Part shown: positions 9,544 to 17,829 of the stretch, in pieces
Layout: each line of letters starts with the position of its first letter
Position numbering within the stretch: the stretch's first letter is position 1
From: Ferruginibacter sp. HRS2-29
GTDB taxonomy: Bacteria > Bacteroidota > Bacteroidia > Chitinophagales > Chitinophagaceae
Reading direction: 5' to 3'
NCBI RefSeq assembly: GCF_024343615.1
Contig: NZ_RJUB01000015.1
Span: forward strand, 62,001-126,000
DNA: 64,000 bases
Position numbers and translations under genes: made by a program
The notes under the pieces: generated by a model
Told to the model about the DNA's origin: nothing
What the model saw: only the letters and a program-made list of their open reading frames with translations
Database searches by the model: none

Positions 9544-10458
9544 ATGAGCGCTCAAAGTAAAAAAGATGTTTTAGGCAAAGGTATCCGCAGCCTCCTGCAG
9601 AATATAGATGCAGACCTCAAAACCACCTCAGGTAACCTGAAGACGGAGATCGTAGAAAAAACTACAGTAAGTCAGCGTATCCCGCTCGATCAGATCGAAG
9701 TAAACCCCAACCAGCCCAGGAAGGATTTTGACGAGACGGCATTGAGCGAACTCGCTGCTTCCATCAAGATACATAATATCATACAGCCCCTGACCGTGAC
9801 GGCCATGAGCAATGGAAAATACAGGCTCATTGCAGGTGAACGCCGCTATCGTGCTTCAAAGATAGCCGGACTGAAAGATGTGCCGGTATACATCCGCGAA
9901 ACCAGCGACAGCCAGATACTCGAACTTGCGCTGCTGGAAAATTTACAGAGGGAAGACCTGAACGCCATCGAGATCGGTATCAGCTACAAGCGCCTCATGG
10001 ACGACCTGGAATATACCCAGGAGCAGGTGGCAGAGCGCATGGGCAAAGAGCGCAGCACGGTCACCAACTATATCCGGCTTCTTAAACTTCCACCAGACAT
10101 ACAGGTGGCGGTGCGCAATGGTACCATCAGCATGGGCCATGCGAGGGCATTGATCAATGTGGATGTGGTAGACAAACAATTGTTCATTTTTTCTGAAATA
10201 AAAAAGAATGCTTTATCTGTAAGGCAAACGGAAGACCTGGTAAGAAAGATCTACACAGGTTCGGGTACTGTTAAAAGTGCTGTAAAACCTGCACTTCCGG
10301 CTGCTTATAAAAAAATAGAAGATAATTTAGCGTCCACGTTTGGCACCAAAGTGAAACTGTCGCACAGCAAAAAAGGCAATGGCAGTATCTTATTCGAATA
10401 CTATTCACTGGAAGAACTGAACGCTTTATTGGAAAAACTGAACATTAAAGTGAGCTGA
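9544..10458 (+). CDS. parB: Chromosome-partitioning protein ParB
   Basis: 304 residues from ATG at 9544 (MSAQSKKDVLGKG). A longer in-frame start at 9505 would translate the intergenic repeat and is rejected. Domains: ParB N-terminal/CTPase (VNPNQPRKDF; the GERRYRA nucleotide-binding motif at ~98-104; ENLQREDLN), a central helix-turn-helix (YTQEQVAERMGKERSTVTNYI) and a C-terminal dimerisation region. It binds parS and spreads as a CTP-dependent clamp, working with ParA. Its stop overlaps the next start by one base. I did not recognise a canonical parS site in the window. Confidence 0.95.
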   Translation: MSAQSKKDVLGKGIRSLLQNIDADLKTTSGNLKTEIVEKTTVSQRIPLDQIEVNPNQPRKDFDETALSELAASIKIHNIIQPLTVTAMSNGKYRLIAGERRYRASKIAGLKDVPVYIRETSDSQILELALLENLQREDLNAIEIGISYKRLMDDLEYTQEQVAERMGKERSTVTNYIRLLKLPPDIQVAVRNGTISMGHARALINVDVVDKQLFIFSEIKKNALSVRQTEDLVRKIYTGSGTVKSAVKPALPAAYKKIEDNLASTFGTKVKLSHSKKGNGSILFEYYSLEELNALLEKLNIKVS

Positions 10459-11093
10459 TGCTTTTGATAAGAACTTTCATAATTTTCTGCATATTTATTT
10501 GCACAGCTGCTACTGGTATTGCACAGACAAACAATCCGGCAAAAGTGGCCGATGACGACAGTACCGCCAAAACTTTACCCAAAGACAAAAAGCCGCTGGC
10601 CCGCGATTTTCTCTTAAAAACAGATTCCGTAAAGCCATATAGCCCACGGAAAGCCATCGTCCGCTCGGCGATAGTACCGGGCTGGGGACAGATCACCAAC
10701 AAAAAATACTGGAAAGTGCCACTCGTATACGGCGCACTCGGCACCACCGGCTACCTCTTCTTTCGTAACCTGAAACAATACAAAGAAGCTAAAAACGCCT
10801 ACATACTTGCTTCCGACACCAGCGAGGCCAATGATATACAGATCCCTGAACCTTATTACAGCGTACGCAAATCACCCGAAAGGATCCGTGCATTTCGTAA
10901 CTCAGTAAGGCAAAACGTGGATTATTCCGTCTTATTCTTCATTTTCTTCTGGGGGCTCAATGTGGCAGATGCGGCCGTGGATGCACATCTCAAGACATTC
11001 GACGTAAGCGATGACCTGTCGTTCCGCATTAAAGCAGGTTATAGCCCACTTGCCAAAACCAATGGGATAAGTTTAATATTGGCGATAAAGTAA
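10458..11093 (+). CDS. DUF5683 domain protein
   Basis: 211 residues with a signal peptide (MLLIRTFIIFCIFICTAATGIAQ) and the DUF5683 core: RSAIVPGWGQITNKKYWKVPLVYG, then a hydrophobic helix and NLKQYKEAKNAY, and a second membrane helix near DYSVLFFIFFWGLNVADAAVDAHL. Function unknown; likely envelope-located. It overlaps parB by one base (TGATG), so the two are translationally coupled. The parB-DUF5683-dapB order is common in Bacteroidota. Confidence 0.8.
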   Translation: MLLIRTFIIFCIFICTAATGIAQTNNPAKVADDDSTAKTLPKDKKPLARDFLLKTDSVKPYSPRKAIVRSAIVPGWGQITNKKYWKVPLVYGALGTTGYLFFRNLKQYKEAKNAYILASDTSEANDIQIPEPYYSVRKSPERIRAFRNSVRQNVDYSVLFFIFFWGLNVADAAVDAHLKTFDVSDDLSFRIKAGYSPLAKTNGISLILAIK

Positions 11094-11104
11094 TGGAAAA
11101 CTGT

Positions 11105-11208
11105 TTAATGGATAATGGATAATGGATAATGCTTTCTCCCCGAACTTTCTCCCATCAACCTTCAACCTTCAACTTTCAACCTTCAACCTTCAACTTTCAA
11201 CTTTCAAC
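11105..11208. repeat. GGATAAT direct repeats and eight-unit TTCAAC heptamer array upstream of dapB
   Basis: Three ATGGATA-type copies (11107-11130) are followed by eight contiguous 7-bp units of the form (C/T)TTCAAC at 11153-11208, the first being CATCAAC. The exact 7-bp period and the placement just before the dapB control region make it a possible site of copy-number variation. Confidence 0.9.
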
Positions 11209-11240
11209 TATCCTAAGTATATTTATTGCCCGATAAATAC

Positions 11241-11283
11241 CCCGTACAGGGTACGGGACAAACCATCATACACATTACATTTG
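11241..11283 (+). promoter_or_regulatory. dapB promoter with overlapping palindrome
   Basis: TACATTTG (11276-11283) matches the Bacteroidota -7 consensus TAnnTTTG and ends 4 bp before the dapB ATG, predicting a nearly leaderless transcript. A perfect inverted repeat CCCGTAC-AGG-GTACGGG (11241-11257) sits about 20 bp upstream, over the -33 region, where a repressor or activator could bind. No -33 TTG is obvious. Function is inferred from position. Confidence 0.45.
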
Positions 11284-11287
11284 AATT

Positions 11288-12007
11288 ATGAAGATAGCAC
11301 TCATCGGTTATGGCAAAATGGGCAAAGCCATTGAAGCGATCGCCTTGCAGAAAGGGCATACCATCGGGCTGAAAATTGACGCCGATAACCAGGATGCGCT
11401 CACAAAGGAAAACCTGCAGCAGCAGGATGTGGCCATCGAATTTACCAACCCCAACAGCGCCGTGAAGAATATCATGGCCTGCATCGACGCCGGCATCCCC
11501 ATCGTAAGTGGCAGCACCGGCTGGCTGGATAAATGGGAAAAAGTGAAAAATTACTGTACCGAAAAACACGGCACATTGTTATACGCCAGCAATTTCAGCA
11601 TCGGCGTAAATATTTTTTTTGAAATAAATAAAAGGCTTGCTTCGCTGATGGCACAGCACAACGAATACGATGTGGCCATAGAGGAGATCCATCATACCGA
11701 AAAGAAAGATGCCCCAAGCGGCACCGCCATTACCATCGCGGAGCAGATCTTGTTGCACAACCTCCACAAGACAACCTGGGTAAATGAAGCGGCAACAAAC
11801 GCCGATCAGCTCTCGATCATCAGCAAACGCATCGATCCTGCACCGGGCACCCATCATGTAAAATACAGTTCGCCGATAGACGATATCGAGATCATACATA
11901 CTGCTCACAACCGCAGCGGCTTTGCCATGGGAGCGGTGATGGCAGCCACATATATAAAAGATAAAAAAGGCATATTCACGATGCAGGATGTACTGGACAT
12001 CAGTTAA
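11288..12007 (+). CDS. dapB: 4-hydroxy-tetrahydrodipicolinate reductase
   Basis: 239 residues, slightly shorter than the E. coli enzyme (273). The N-terminal Rossmann motif GYGKMGKAIE binds NAD(P)H; DVAIEFTNP and VSGSTGW are conserved; the catalytic block EIHHTEKKDAPSGTA carries the His and Lys of the active site. It reduces hydroxy-tetrahydrodipicolinate in lysine and diaminopimelate synthesis. Start ATG at 11288. The following kinase starts one base after its stop, so the two are probably co-transcribed. Confidence 0.95.
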   Translation: MKIALIGYGKMGKAIEAIALQKGHTIGLKIDADNQDALTKENLQQQDVAIEFTNPNSAVKNIMACIDAGIPIVSGSTGWLDKWEKVKNYCTEKHGTLLYASNFSIGVNIFFEINKRLASLMAQHNEYDVAIEEIHHTEKKDAPSGTAITIAEQILLHNLHKTTWVNEAATNADQLSIISKRIDPAPGTHHVKYSSPIDDIEIIHTAHNRSGFAMGAVMAATYIKDKKGIFTMQDVLDIS

Positions 12008-12008
12008 A

Positions 12009-13925
12009 ATGAAATTTACCAAACTGACCATATTATTTCTTCTGCTGCTTTCTTTTGGGGGCTTTGCCCAAAATAAGGAAACGGAAACGCTTTACAGGCA
12101 ATACGCCGCGGCTACTTCCTCCAAACAAAAAACAGATCTTGGAAACCGCCTTTCGTGGACGATTCGCTCCAGCGACCCGGATAGTGCTCTCGATCTCGCC
12201 ATATCTGCATTGCAACTCGCCGAAAAAGAAAATTACGAATATGGCGAAGCACAAGCACACCTCTGCATCAATCTTGCCCATGCCGTAAAATCAAATTATG
12301 AGATCGGCCTGGAACATATCGATAAGGCCCAGGCGATCAGTGAAAAACTGAAGAACGATTCTTTGCTCGCTGCGTGCAACCTTAACTATGCCGGTTATTA
12401 TTACAATAAAAGCAATTACAGCAAATCGATTGAAAAATCGCTGGCTGCTGTAAAGATCTTTGAAAAACTGAATGACCAGCTGGGTGTTATGAGAAGCAAA
12501 CTGCTGATGGCGCAGGTATACCAACTGAAAGATGACCTGCCGCGGGCCGAAGCTGTACTGAAAGAAATTTCTTCCGTGCCGGTAAACGATGTAAAAATAA
12601 AAGTGACCATACTGCACACACTTGCCAACATTTATGGTATGGAAGAAAAATATGAAGAGGCGCTGGCGCTGGACAACGAAGGCATTCTTTTGTGCGACAA
12701 AGAAAATTCGCCTTACCTCAAATCGCCTTTGTACGACAATATGGCCAACTGTTATATGTACAGCGGCAAATTTGATCTTGCAAAAAAATATTTTCACGAA
12801 AGCCTCTTGCTGGATTCTACTTTTTCCAACCAGAAACAAATGGCCGATACTTATCTCAATCTCGGGCAGCTATCGCTGATGCAGAAAAAATATACCGAAG
12901 CTATCGGCAACCTGCAGCACTCTATTTCTCTGTCGAAATTGAAAGGATACAAACAAGGCATTTACCAGGCTTATCTTTTGCTCACCGAAGTATACCGTAA
13001 AAACAACCAGTCGGATAGTGCAATAGTAGCATTGAAGACCGCTTACAAGTACAAGGACAGCATGATCAATGCCAGTACGGAAAACAAGATCGCGGAGCTT
13101 GAAACCGTATACCAGACGGAGAAAAAAGAATCTCAGTTGAAATTGCAACAGGCGGCCATCACCAAGAAAAATTATTTCATCGTGGCATTGGTGATTGCAT
13201 TGGCGCTGCTGACTTCCATCGGTTTTTTCTTTTACCGCAAACGGCAATTCACTGACAGGATGCATGTACAGCAGGAAGTGATGAAACAGCAGGATATATC
13301 TACCAAAGCTATCATTGAAGCGGAAGAGAACGAACGGAAACGCATCGCCGCAGAATTACACGATGGTGTAGGCCAATTGATGAGCGCTGCAAAAATGAAC
13401 CTGTCTGTTTTTGAACACGAGCTTACATTCAGCGATGAAAACCAGAAAAAAGCATTTGAAAATGTGATCAATCTTGTAGATGAAAGCTGCAGGGAAATAC
13501 GCAGTGTGAGCCACCAGATGATGCCCAACGGCTTGCTGAAAAGCGGGCTGGCAAGTGCTGTGAAAGAATTCATCGACAAGATCGATTCGCGTGTGATGAA
13601 AGTGACGCTCTATACCGAAGGCCTGGGCGAACGCATTGAAGCCAATACCGAAACGGTTTTGTACAGGGTGATACAGGAATGTGTGAACAACGTTTTGAAA
13701 CATTCGGGTGCCAATCATCTCGACATTTCCCTCATCAAAGAGGCCGATGGAATTGTAGCTACGATTGAAGATAACGGCCATGGATTTGATCTTGCCGACA
13801 AAGATAATTTTGAAGGGATCGGATTGAAGAATATCATTTCCAGGATCACTTACCTCAAAGGCACGCTCGACTTCGACAGCAAACCCGGCAAAGGCACTGT
13901 GATAGCCATTCATGTACCGGGATAA
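12009..13925 (+). CDS. TPR sensor histidine kinase, tandem copy 1
   Basis: 638 residues from ATG at 12009; an in-frame start at 11988 lies inside dapB and is rejected because the signal peptide MKFTKLTILFLLLLSFGGFAQ begins at 12009. TPR-like repeats follow (for example AMVYQL-like and YEEALALDNEGILL), then a membrane helix at ~386-410 (FIVALVIALALLTSIGFFF), HisKA_3 with ERKRIAAELHDGVGQ (phosphoacceptor His451) and HATPase_c (QECVNNVLKHS, IEDNGHGF, GIGLKNI, GKGTVI). It starts 1 bp after the dapB stop. The kinase core is very similar to the next gene, indicating tandem duplication. The ligand is unknown. Confidence 0.92.
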   Translation: MKFTKLTILFLLLLSFGGFAQNKETETLYRQYAAATSSKQKTDLGNRLSWTIRSSDPDSALDLAISALQLAEKENYEYGEAQAHLCINLAHAVKSNYEIGLEHIDKAQAISEKLKNDSLLAACNLNYAGYYYNKSNYSKSIEKSLAAVKIFEKLNDQLGVMRSKLLMAQVYQLKDDLPRAEAVLKEISSVPVNDVKIKVTILHTLANIYGMEEKYEEALALDNEGILLCDKENSPYLKSPLYDNMANCYMYSGKFDLAKKYFHESLLLDSTFSNQKQMADTYLNLGQLSLMQKKYTEAIGNLQHSISLSKLKGYKQGIYQAYLLLTEVYRKNNQSDSAIVALKTAYKYKDSMINASTENKIAELETVYQTEKKESQLKLQQAAITKKNYFIVALVIALALLTSIGFFFYRKRQFTDRMHVQQEVMKQQDISTKAIIEAEENERKRIAAELHDGVGQLMSAAKMNLSVFEHELTFSDENQKKAFENVINLVDESCREIRSVSHQMMPNGLLKSGLASAVKEFIDKIDSRVMKVTLYTEGLGERIEANTETVLYRVIQECVNNVLKHSGANHLDISLIKEADGIVATIEDNGHGFDLADKDNFEGIGLKNIISRITYLKGTLDFDSKPGKGTVIAIHVPG

Positions 13926-13965
13926 AGATGGATGGCATCGGTAATAATTGCTCATCAATAACCAC

Positions 13966-15771
13966 ATGCAAAAAAAAGTTTTCTTATTGCTCCTGATCCT
14001 GCACAGCCTGCTGTGCACACTGTATGCGCAATCGAAAACCGACAGCCTGCTGCAGGTGATCGCCACTACAAAAGATGATACGCAAAAGATATCCGCGTTA
14101 AGGTCGCTCACCGATTTTTATTCCACCAAAGATTTTGACAAAGCCGTAGCATTTGCCAACCAGGGCATCGCACTCAGCACGGCCAAAAAAGACCTCTCCG
14201 CCGCCGGCACATTCACCAGCCTCAAGGGGCTCTCTTTTTATTTTAAAGGAAACTATGATAGTGCTGCCATCTTTTATGCCGAAGCATTACAACTGATGGC
14301 CACCGCGAAAGACAACAAAGGCAGGGCTTCTGTACTCAATTACACCGGCAGGCTTTACCGCAAGCTGAAAGATTATGATAAATCGCTCGCTATGTACGAC
14401 GAAGCGTTTTCCATTTATCAATCGCTGAATGATGAGGATGGTATGGCTACCATCTACAACGAATCGGGAGTGGTATTTGAATACAAAGGAGATTTTGAAG
14501 AAGCTATCAGCCGGTATAAAAACTCTTTGCAGATAAGAGAAAAAATGAACGACCAGTTAGGCAGATCGTACAGCCTTTCTTTTATCGGCGCCATTTATGC
14601 GCAGCAAAAAAAATATGCCGAAGCGGAAAAATACCTGAACGATGCTTTACTGATCCGCAAAAGCCTCAACGATCCTTTTGCGCTTGCGCTTAGTGTTACC
14701 GACCTTGCTGACATGTATCTTGCAATGAAGGATTTCCCCAGGGCTGTAGCATACTATGATTCCAGCAATGAAATGGCAACGAGGTTGAAATACCCGCAGT
14801 TACTGTCTGAGAACTACCTGAAATTGTCACGGTTATACGAAAGCAAAAACGATGCGGTGCAGTCGCTCAATTATTATAAAAAACATGCAGCGCTGAAAGA
14901 CTCCTTGATGTCGGTAGAAAAAGTTGCGCAGGTAGAAGAATTGAATACTAAATACGAAACCGGCAAAAAAGAACAGCAGCTTGCCTTGCAGCAGGCGGCG
15001 CTGCAAAAAAAGAATTACCTGCTTGCCGGAAGTTGCATCCTGTTTTTATTGTTGCTGATAGCGGGGGTGAATATCTATCGCAAAAATCAGGCACGGGCTA
15101 AGTTACAGTTGCAGCAGGAAGTGATGAAGCAACAGGACATGGCCACCAAAGCCATATTGGAAGCCGAAGAGAATGAACGCAAACGGATCGCCGCCGATCT
15201 CCACGATGGCGTTGGTCAGCTGATGAGTGCGGCGAGGATGAACCTTTCGGTGTTTGAACACGATCTTCCGTTTGTGAATGAAGAACAGCGGTTATCTTTC
15301 GAAAACGTACTCACCCTGGTAGACGACAGTTGCCGGGAGATCAGGAACGTGAGCCACCAGATGATGCCGAATGCCTTGCTGAAAAGCGGGCTGGGCAATG
15401 CGGTGAAAGACTTCCTCGCGAAAATAGATACGCGGATCATCAAAGTGACGTTGCATACGGAAGGATTGAACGACCCGATCGATAAAAGCACCGAAACCGT
15501 GCTGTACCGGGTGATACAGGAATGCGTGAACAATGTATTGAAACACTCCGGCGCCAATCACCTGGATATCTCCCTGATCAAAGACAAGGATGGCATTGCC
15601 GTAACCGTGGAAGATAATGGCAGAGGTTTCGACACGTCCAATACCGATGGATCCGATGGATCGGGCCTGAAAAATATCGTATCCCGGATATCCTACCTCA
15701 AAGGCACAGTCGACTTCGACAGTGCTCCCGGAAAAGGCACATTGATAGCCATTCACGTACCATTCAGCTAA
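13966..15771 (+). CDS. TPR sensor histidine kinase, tandem copy 2
   Basis: 601 residues from ATG at 13966 (MQKKVFLLLLILHSLLCTLYAQ, a signal peptide); an upstream TTG at 13948 is less likely. TPR-like repeats follow (YDKSLAMYDEAFSIYQ, YKGDFEEAISRYKNSLQIRE), then a membrane helix at ~349-370, HisKA_3 (ERKRIAADLHDGVGQ, His413) and HATPase_c (QECVNNVLKHSGANHLDISLIK, VEDNGRGF, GSGLKNIVSRI). Long stretches of the catalytic half match copy 1 almost word for word, while the sensor halves differ. It lies 40 bp downstream of copy 1 and 141 bp upstream of a response regulator. Confidence 0.92.
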   Translation: MQKKVFLLLLILHSLLCTLYAQSKTDSLLQVIATTKDDTQKISALRSLTDFYSTKDFDKAVAFANQGIALSTAKKDLSAAGTFTSLKGLSFYFKGNYDSAAIFYAEALQLMATAKDNKGRASVLNYTGRLYRKLKDYDKSLAMYDEAFSIYQSLNDEDGMATIYNESGVVFEYKGDFEEAISRYKNSLQIREKMNDQLGRSYSLSFIGAIYAQQKKYAEAEKYLNDALLIRKSLNDPFALALSVTDLADMYLAMKDFPRAVAYYDSSNEMATRLKYPQLLSENYLKLSRLYESKNDAVQSLNYYKKHAALKDSLMSVEKVAQVEELNTKYETGKKEQQLALQQAALQKKNYLLAGSCILFLLLLIAGVNIYRKNQARAKLQLQQEVMKQQDMATKAILEAEENERKRIAADLHDGVGQLMSAARMNLSVFEHDLPFVNEEQRLSFENVLTLVDDSCREIRNVSHQMMPNALLKSGLGNAVKDFLAKIDTRIIKVTLHTEGLNDPIDKSTETVLYRVIQECVNNVLKHSGANHLDISLIKDKDGIAVTVEDNGRGFDTSNTDGSDGSGLKNIVSRISYLKGTVDFDSAPGKGTLIAIHVPFS

Positions 15772-15787
15772 ATTTATTAAACAGATA

Positions 15788-15908
15788 TTAGCGAATTACC
15801 CGAATTACATTATTTTCACTTACAATTTTATACGGAAGCATTAGCGATCGATCCCGGACATCTCCGCCAATTCGTGTAATTCGTGTAATTCGATTAATTC
15901 GTGTAATA
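15788..15908. repeat. GTGTAATTCG-family inverted word repeat upstream of response regulator
   Basis: The left arm has GCGAATTACCCGAATTAC; the right arm has three copies of AATTCGTGTAATTCG-type words ending 5 bp before the regulator start. About 60 unique bases separate the arms. Member of the family also seen at 18.8, 21.4, 22.4-22.6, 41.9-42.1, 47.1 and 62.0 kb. Confidence 0.75.
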
Positions 15909-15912
15909 AAGA

Positions 15913-16560
15913 ATGAAGAAAGAAAAAATTTCGCTGGCTATCGTTGACGATCACCAGATCGTTATCGATGGTATCAAATCATTGCTGTATGGCCACCCGG
16001 CTTTCGCGGTGGAGATAGAATGTACGCAACCCGAAAAAATGGTGGAGTTGCTGGCAGATCAGCCTGTAGACATATTGCTCACGGATATCATGATGCCGGT
16101 GATGAACGGCGCCGACCTGGCAAAAGCCGTACACAAACATTTCCCGGAAATAAAAATACTGGCGCTTTCGATGAGCGGGCAGGGCGACCTGGTGAACCAG
16201 ATGATCGACGACAGCGATATATCCGGTTATGTGTTGAAAAATATCGGCAAGCAGGAATTGCTGAAAGCCCTGGAAAAGATCTCCGGTGGCGGTGTTTATT
16301 TCAGCCAGGAAGTGCTGGATGAAATGATCAAAGCCAGCGAAAAAAAGAAGAACGGAGAAGAAGTGCACCTGACGTTAAGGGAGATAGAGATCATCCGTTT
16401 GATTGAAAAAGAATACAGCAACAAACAGATCGCCGATTCACTCTTCATCAGCGAACGAACGGTGGAAACACATCGTAAGAATATTTTCAGAAAAACAAAA
16501 ACCGCGAGCCTGATCGGGCTGATCAAATATGCGTACGAAAATCACCTGATCGAAAAATAA
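15913..16560 (+). CDS. LuxR/NarL-family response regulator
   Basis: 215 residues: a receiver domain (D12/D13, phosphoacceptor D58 in LLTDIMMPVMNG, KNIGK near the end) and a LuxR-type HTH (LREIEIIRLIEKEYSNKQIADSLFISERTVETHRKNI). It is the only regulator next to the two tandem kinases and probably serves both. Its stop is 6 bp from the stop of the convergent gene. Confidence 0.92.
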   Translation: MKKEKISLAIVDDHQIVIDGIKSLLYGHPAFAVEIECTQPEKMVELLADQPVDILLTDIMMPVMNGADLAKAVHKHFPEIKILALSMSGQGDLVNQMIDDSDISGYVLKNIGKQELLKALEKISGGGVYFSQEVLDEMIKASEKKKNGEEVHLTLREIEIIRLIEKEYSNKQIADSLFISERTVETHRKNIFRKTKTASLIGLIKYAYENHLIEK

Positions 16561-16566
16561 AATACC

Positions 16567-17073
16567 TCAATCGTTGTTGAAGAAATAGCCTGCCCTGAAT
16601 GCTACCATTCCAATCGTTCCGTTTTTACTGTAGCCATCATAGGCTACTCCAAGATCAAGTTGTTTGGCCACCATATAACCGCCGCCAACTGTGTAAGCCA
16701 GTGCCGTAGCGCCATCTATGCCTTTTACTTTTAAAAAGCCAACCCCCGTTTTTGCGGCTATGTAAAATTTTGGCGTAGCAAAAAATCTTGCTCCCACCCT
16801 TACCGGGACGATCGTGTAATTTTTAATGCCGTTTCTTCTGCCGAAGAGATTGGTAAAACCTGCATCACCTGTGATGGCAAAATCGTGTGTGATGCCATAT
16901 TGCATCAGCAGATCAACCCCGGCGCCAACAGACCACAGGGGAAGGTTGCTTGAAGGCACGGCCAGCGTGGCCCCTCCGGAGAATTTGAAGCCCAAAGCAT
17001 CGCCATGTTTTTTTTGGGCCTCTGCATGATTATATAAAAACAAGAGGATAAAAAAAGGAATGATTTTCTTCAC
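16567..17073 (-). CDS. Outer-membrane beta-barrel-like protein, function unknown
   Basis: 168 residues. The start is a GTG at 17073 giving the signal peptide MKKIIPFFILLFLYNHAEAQ. The mature part is glycine-rich with alternating strands (GVGFLKVKG, YTVGGGYMVAKQLDLGVAYDGYS, VAFRAGYFFNND) and ends in an aromatic strand, as in small OprF/OmpW-like barrels. It resembles the neighbouring gene at 17.2-17.7 kb in its last ~60 residues (LDLG/LDLLLKY...DGYS/TGYS...GLRLGY/AFRAGYFF), suggesting paralogy. Confidence 0.65.
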   Translation of the reverse strand: MKKIIPFFILLFLYNHAEAQKKHGDALGFKFSGGATLAVPSSNLPLWSVGAGVDLLMQYGITHDFAITGDAGFTNLFGRRNGIKNYTIVPVRVGARFFATPKFYIAAKTGVGFLKVKGIDGATALAYTVGGGYMVAKQLDLGVAYDGYSKNGTIGMVAFRAGYFFNND

Positions 17074-17146
17074 AACAGAAAGATTGTTTGTTTAAAGCTA
17101 AAAGAAAACAATTGTAATTACGAACTATTGCAGAAAATTTTAAGCA

Positions 17147-17181
17147 CAAAAAAACTCCGCAATTCTTGCGGAGTTTTTTTT
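17147..17181. terminator. Bidirectional terminator between two barrel-protein genes
   Basis: A 9-bp stem (ACTCCGCAA at 17154-17162 with 17166-17174, loop TTC) flanked by seven A on the left and eight T on the right, which extend the pairing. On the minus strand it terminates the gene ending at 17198. Confidence 0.88.
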
Positions 17182-17197
17182 ATAGAAGCTAAATGAA

Positions 17198-17710
17198 TTA
17201 TTTACCCTGGCCGAAAGTATAACCGAGACGGAGGCCAACTGTACTGTTAGTGCCACCTTTGTAGCTATAACCTGTGTACTTCAACAAAAGGTCAAGGTTT
17301 GGTGTGAATTTGTAACCAACTCCAGGAGCATATGCGAATGCAGTTTTAGAGCCGGATTTAGTTCCGAAACCAGCACCTAACTGAGCCGATGCGTACACTT
17401 TAGATGCACCGAAATTGTATTCAATACCTGCCAATACCGGGATCATGTCAAAATTAGCATATTTGAGGTTGGTGTTTGGGATGTCTTTTCCGCTAAAAGA
17501 AATATAACCTGCAGACAAAGTCAAATCCAGGGTAGCATCAAGTGAGTAATTTGCTTTTACCGAACCACCGAAACCGATTTTGTATGCATCGTTAAAATCA
17601 CCTATTGGCAATTGTCCATCAACACCGATACCAAATTTAAGATTGCTCTGAGCACTAGCTCCAAGGGAAGCGATCGCAATAACAGCGAAGCTTAAGATTA
17701 ATTTTTTCAT
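17198..17710 (-). CDS. Outer-membrane beta-barrel protein
   Basis: 170 residues from ATG at 17710 (MKKLILSFAVIAIASLGASAQ, a clear signal peptide). Upstream in-frame codons to 17773 would add a charged tail before the signal and are rejected. The body is a small barrel: GIGVDGQLPIG, GFGGSVKANYSLDATLDLTLSAGYISFSG, GIEYNFGASKVYASAQLGAGFG, GLRLGYTFGQGK with terminal beta-signal-like residues. Typical of OmpA/OprF-type N-terminal barrels without a peptidoglycan domain. Role unknown. Confidence 0.75.
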   Translation of the reverse strand: MKKLILSFAVIAIASLGASAQSNLKFGIGVDGQLPIGDFNDAYKIGFGGSVKANYSLDATLDLTLSAGYISFSGKDIPNTNLKYANFDMIPVLAGIEYNFGASKVYASAQLGAGFGTKSGSKTAFAYAPGVGYKFTPNLDLLLKYTGYSYKGGTNSTVGLRLGYTFGQGK

Positions 17711-17829
17711 TTTTTTCAATTTTGGTTTATAAATGGGGCGCAAGTTAAGAATAAATCTAAAAACATTGCACATTCATTATTACAAAGGGAAAAAAACAAT
17801 GCTGATTATACAATACCCAATATAGGGTA

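Noticed and set aside
8319..11093. Chromosome origin or parS site near parAB
   Set aside because: I looked for TGTTTCACGTGAAACA-like and DnaA-box sequences and recognised none; a computed search would be needed to exclude degenerate copies.
11153..11208. Iteron-type origin
   Set aside because: 7-bp units are too short, there is no adjacent replication initiator, and no DnaA boxes were recognised.
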